A DNA stretch of 64,000 nucleotides from Reclinomonas americana ATCC 50394 (taxonomy: Eukaryota; Jakobida; Jakobea; Jakobida). The DNA is taken from contig PS015062.1 in assembly GCA_048213135.1 (NCBI GenBank), positions 16,651 to 80,650 on the forward strand, written 5' to 3'. Within the stretch, counting starts at the first letter, position 1; each line of letters opens with the position of its first letter. The notes under the pieces were generated by a model. That model was not told the DNA's origin. It worked only from the letters and a program-made list of their open reading frames with translations, and did no database searches. The translations under genes were made by a program, and so were the position numbers. Positions 60,801 through 64,000 of this stretch are shown in pieces.

Positions 60801-63800
60801 ACTGTTGTTGCTCATCAATTTCGGTGGTGTGTATTGCAGGCTCCGTGGCAACGTTCTCACCGGGAACACTACCAAAGAATAGTGCCGCGGCCACCGTCAG
60901 TATCACGGGTATTGCGCTGCAGTCATCAACATCGGTGCGCAGTGTGCGTTTGGAGCCCGGTTTCACCTGCACTGCCTCCACCAATGGCGCTGCGGCGGGC
61001 ACTGTCGTTGCATCGGGCTCAGCGCTGAGCAATGCCGACCGTACTGTCCTCGCAGTCACTGTTGGTGGCTCTGGTCTGCCTGCTGCGCGGTACTCGGTGT
61101 GCCTCGACTGGTCCGCGAACCCTGCCGCCGGCAACTTTGTGCGTGTCGGCGCCGCAGTGGTCCTTGTCGGTGCGTGCGATACTCGATCGATGATGCAGTA
61201 GGTGTTTGAGTCACTCTTGCTGACCGCTGCGAGTATTCAGCCTCGGCCGATGACTTCTCACCGGTCGCACTGCCACGCTTACTCACCAACACCACCGTCA
61301 CTCTCAGTGGCGTCGCACTCCACCCTACCGACTCAGTGCGCAGTGTGCGGTTCGAACCCGGTGCCAGCTGCACGGCAGCACCAGCCTCTCCCGCTGTCGG
61401 CTTTGTCGACGCCATCGGTGCGCGAGTTTCACTCGACGCCTCTTTGGCCGACATATCTGTGGTGGTCGGAGGTACAGGTCTTCCCGCGGGTCAATACTCT
61501 GTGTGTGTCGACTATGTATCGAGTCCGGTGCTCGGTTCGTTTGTACGCGTCGGTAACTCCACTGCTCTCGTCGGTACGTCACTCGTTGGTGGTGCACTTG
61601 TGTGTTTTCGTGTCTGACATTCCGCCTGCTGCTGCTGCAGTATCGACCTCGTCCTTTGGTCCCCTACGTGTGTTGCCGGACTCGGGGGCGGCTACCGTGA
61701 CCATCACTGGTGTCGCACTTGACCCACTGCTGAGTGTCCGAGCTGTCCGTTTCGAGCCTGGTGATGGTTGCGCCGCAGTCACCGCCGACGCTGCAATGGG
61801 NNNNNNNNNNNNNNNNNNNNNNNNNNNNNNNNNNNNNNNNNNNNNNNNNNNNNNNNNNNNNNNNNNNNNNNNNNNNNNNNNNNNNNNNNNNNNNNNNNNN
61901 NNNNNNNNNNNNNNNNNNNNNNNNNNNNNNNNNNNNNNNNNNNNNNNNNNNNNNNNNNNNNNNNNNNNNNNNNNNNNNNNNNNNNNNNNNNNNNNNNNNN
62001 NNNNNNNNNNNNNNNNNNNNNNNNNNNNNNNNNNNNNNNNNNNNNNNNNNNNNNNNNNNNNNNNNNNNNNNNNNNNNNNNNNNNNNNNNNNNNNNNNNNN
62101 NNNNNNNNNNAACTGTGCTTGCCACTGGACCCATGACGGACGCGAGTTATCCGGATCGAACACAACTGCAAGTGGCTGTTGGTGGTGCGGGACTGCCACC
62201 TGGCGAATACAGTGTGTGCCTCGATGCTGTCGCCAGTGCGCCGGCAGGCGGTTTTGAACGAGTCGGATCGTCTCGACTGCTTGTCGGTGCGCTACTGCCT
62301 TGTTTGGCCGCTGCTGTGTGTCATCTCCGCATCCATGCTAATGCTATGCTCTTGTCTTTCGTGTTCTGTCTGCAGCCTCTGCGCAATCGTTCTCTCCCGC
62401 GAGCGTACTGCGTGATGCATTGAGTGCCACGGTAACCATTACAGGAGTGGCGTTGTCGAGTTCCACCAGTGTCCGATCTGTCCGCTTCGAACCCGGGAAC
62501 GCATGTTCAGCGGCCATTTCTGCTGCCGTGAACGACACCGTCACTGCCGCGAGCTTCGTGTCCAATGTCAACCAAACTGAATTGGAGGTCACGGTCGGCG
62601 GTGCTGGGCTTCCGCCAGCAGAGTACTCGGTGTGCATCGACTACAGTGCATCGGCTGCCGCGGGCGACTTCAAGAAAGTTGGATCGTCGCGTCTTTTCGT
62701 TGGTACGTGAGGCGTACTTGCCACGGCGGGAGGGAGTGCTACTGTAGTGTTGTGCTCACATTCTCGATCGTCTCGGCGTCTTCACTGCACAGCCGGCGTC
62801 GGTGCCTTCGAGCCAGCATCGCTGCGAGTGTCCGACTCGACTGCTGTACTAACAGTTGTGGGTGTGGCGCTGCTACCCAACGTCACCGTTGCCAGTGTTC
62901 GTTTCGAGCCCGCGGCAGTATGCTCTCCTGGTCCCCTCAACCAGACCACCAATGGCACCGTCGAGGCCACTGGCGGTCTGTCAAGCGCCGCTGGCAACAC
63001 ACAGCTGGTTGTCATTGTTGGCGGCACGGGCCTGGTGTCCGCCACGTACTCTGTGTGCGTGCAGATCATCGGGCGTCCCGCCGACAGTGACTTTGTTCGC
63101 GTCGCATCAACATTTGTTCTTGTCGGTACGCGTAGTGTGGCGTGTGTCTCTTGCGTGGCATCGTTGTAACGCTGCTCATCCACTTTGGCACAGCGTCGGC
63201 AAGTGACTACTCTCCTACGACGCTTCGCGCGGATCGCAGTTCGGAAAGCATTGAGATTCGTGGTATTGCACTGCAGCAGAACACTAGCGTGCGCGCTGTG
63301 AGATTTGAGCCCGCATCCACCTGTTCGGCGACGGAGAACGGAGCCGCAGCTGGGACTGTGGCCGCAAACAGCACATTCGCCAACGCTGCTGACTTTAGTC
63401 GTCTCACCGTCGGTGTCGGTGGTAACGGTCTACCTCCCGGACGCTACGTTGTGTGCATCGACTTTGTAGCCAACACTCCGGCTGGGACGGCGTACGTTCG
63501 TGTCGGGAGCTCGGTGCTGCTCGTCGGTTTGTGATCCGTGCGCGCTGTGTGCGGAGTTGCAAACGTGTCTTTGTGCTAACGTTGCCTGCTCGCAGGCTCG
63601 GCAACTGCCTACACGCCGCCGACAGCAGTGCCGAATTTCCCCGGTGCCGCCATTCAGATATCAGGCATTGCACTCGACGCTACACGCAGTGTGCGCGCTG
63701 TGCGTTTCGAGCCCAGTGTGTCGTGTACGGCATCTCTTGGTGGCGCCACTCCGGGCACAGTTGATGCAGCCGTGGTCGGAAACCTGGGCTCGGACCAGAC

Positions 63801-63925
63801 ACAGCTCAATGTGACTGTTGGTGGAGCTGGCCTCGGTCCAGCCGAGTATGCGGTGTGTCTCGATTTTGTAGCGCACGCTGGCGATGCCGAATTTGTCAAA
63901 GTAGGATCCACACGACTTCTCGTCG
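54813..63925 (+). CDS. giant tandem-domain protein (IPT/TIG-like repeats), both ends missing
   Basis: At least 21 exons each encode one domain of about 100-112 aa; all introns are phase 1, and lengths of complete exons are multiples of three. Typical unit: x-FSPxxVxxGDxxATVTITGVALD, SVRxVRFEPGxxC, T-G-A-A-A-G-T-V, (15-25 variable), LxVTVGGxGLPAGxYSVCVDF, GxFVRVGSxxLLVG. Hydrophobic-alternating strands, the SP...G...VTITG opening and the VxFEPG..C strand resemble IPT/TIG immunoglobulin-like domains. Two cysteines (FEPG..C and YSVC) recur in nearly every unit and could pair. No membrane span, signal peptide or enzymatic motif lies in the visible part; ends are outside the window or in gap 1. 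A secreted or cell-surface adhesive role is likely but inferred. Introns of 66-104 nt include GTTGCG donors at 55533, 57156 and 58702. Confidence 0.85.
59043..59734. other. assembly gap 2 (692 N) inside the repeat gene
   Basis: The left flank stops near the end of unit 11 (DFVSQLVP); the right flank resumes near the first cysteine of another unit (LGTVCTASG). Missing pieces of those two units plus one intron need roughly 200-250 nt, so about 692 N would leave room for one further exon and intron, if the gap size is meaningful. Confidence 1.
61801..62110. other. assembly gap 3 (310 N) inside the repeat gene
   Basis: Flanks are the left (160 nt) and right (176 nt) parts of a repeat exon. Placed end to end they read through in frame at the homologous position (..AAMG then TVLATG..), giving 336 nt. 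Confidence 1.
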
Positions 63926-64000
63926 GTACGGCGTCTGTTTTCGCGCAGGTTTTTTGCGGTCATTTTGTGTCTCAGTATTCTCATACGACGATCTGCGGCG
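63926..64000 (+). other. intron of the repeat gene running off the window
   Basis: A GTACGG donor follows LLVG at 63926; no acceptor is reached before the window end, so the gene continues to the right. Confidence 0.7.

Larger units (their letters stand above)
54813..63925 (+). repeat. array of 21 phase-1 domain exons
   Basis: Exon coordinates (complete units in aa): 54813-55136 (108), 55206-55532 (109), 55622-55951 (110), 56021-56350 (110), 56437-56766 (110), 56835-57155 (107), 57230-57556 (109), 57629-57946 (106), 58021-58320 (100), 58405-58701 (99), 58768-gap 2, gap 2-59926, 60031-60357 (109), 60436-60768 (111), 60840-61169 (110), 61241-61573 (111), 61641-61800 + 62111-62286 (112 if joined), 62376-62702 (109), 62793-63125 (111), 63194-63526 (111), 63596-63925 (110). 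Units 9 to 11 are the most divergent and shortest. Unit 13 ends TLYE instead of LLVG. Confidence 0.85.

Noticed and set aside
54813-63925. CRISPR-like or satellite array because of regular spacing
   Set aside because: The repeats are conserved as protein, are separated by introns with GT-AG ends, and vary in DNA sequence; this is a coding domain array.

Overview
The window is nuclear DNA from an intron-rich, GC-rich unicellular eukaryote, most likely a flagellated heterotrophic protist. Almost every gene is split by short introns (about 45-110 nt, most 58-75 nt) with GT...AG ends, and exon phases close correctly across many exons. The gene content is eukaryotic: MSH3 mismatch repair, SEC31 of the COPII coat, NOB1 and NRDE2 in RNA metabolism, a nucleus-encoded mitochondrial bS21, HIBADH, a VPS9 Rab GEF, and DRC1, a core protein of the ciliary nexin-dynein regulatory complex. 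DRC1 implies a motile flagellum. I cannot place the lineage more precisely from sequence alone.

Layout, left to right: 3' end of MSH3 (+, 1-1537); an acidic orphan (-, 1561-3034); a 28-exon, 2313-aa disordered protein with TALPID3-like features (+, 3341-12095); HIBADH (-, 12220-13551); a 12-TM MFS transporter of SLC18B1 type (+, 13619-17130); a single-pass membrane orphan (-, 17225-18459); a 1343-aa disordered/coiled-coil orphan (+, 18586-23374); WDR37 (+, 23462-25566); a 305-aa orphan (-, 25831-27010); bS21m (+, 27146-27512); SEC31 (-, 27676-32603); a VPS9-domain protein (+, 32888-36016); ABRACL/Costars (-, 36227-36606); cytochrome b5 reductase (+, 36798-37816); DRC1 (+, 38228-41047); a coiled-coil orphan (-, 41130-42215); thioredoxin reductase (+, 42874-45279); coactosin with a repetitive tail (-, 45504-47009); NOB1 (+, 47178-49371); NRDE2 (-, 49429-54355, 5' end lost near a gap); and a giant repeat gene (+, 54813 to beyond the window end). 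Genes mostly alternate in strand, with very short intergenic spaces (23 bp tail-to-tail at 1538-1560; 67 bp head-to-head at 13552-13618).

The most striking element is the giant gene at the right end. At least 21 consecutive exons each encode one copy of a domain of about 100-112 residues, and every intron falls in phase 1 at the same place in the domain. The unit carries two invariant-looking cysteines (FEPG..C and YSVC) and has an IPT/TIG-like look. Three runs of N interrupt this end of the window. The flanks of one (61801-62110) join seamlessly in frame, so that gap may hold no missing sequence or a whole number of repeat units.

Other notable points: a recurrent 5' splice site class GTTGCG(T), one T longer than the common GTGCGT; a thioredoxin reductase whose C-terminal redox tail is Cys-Pro-Ser-Cys-Ala instead of Gly-Cys-Sec-Gly; micro-exons of 14-17 nt; and a chain of small proline-rich exons in the TALPID3-like gene. 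No CRISPR arrays, IS elements, tRNA or rRNA genes were recognised.
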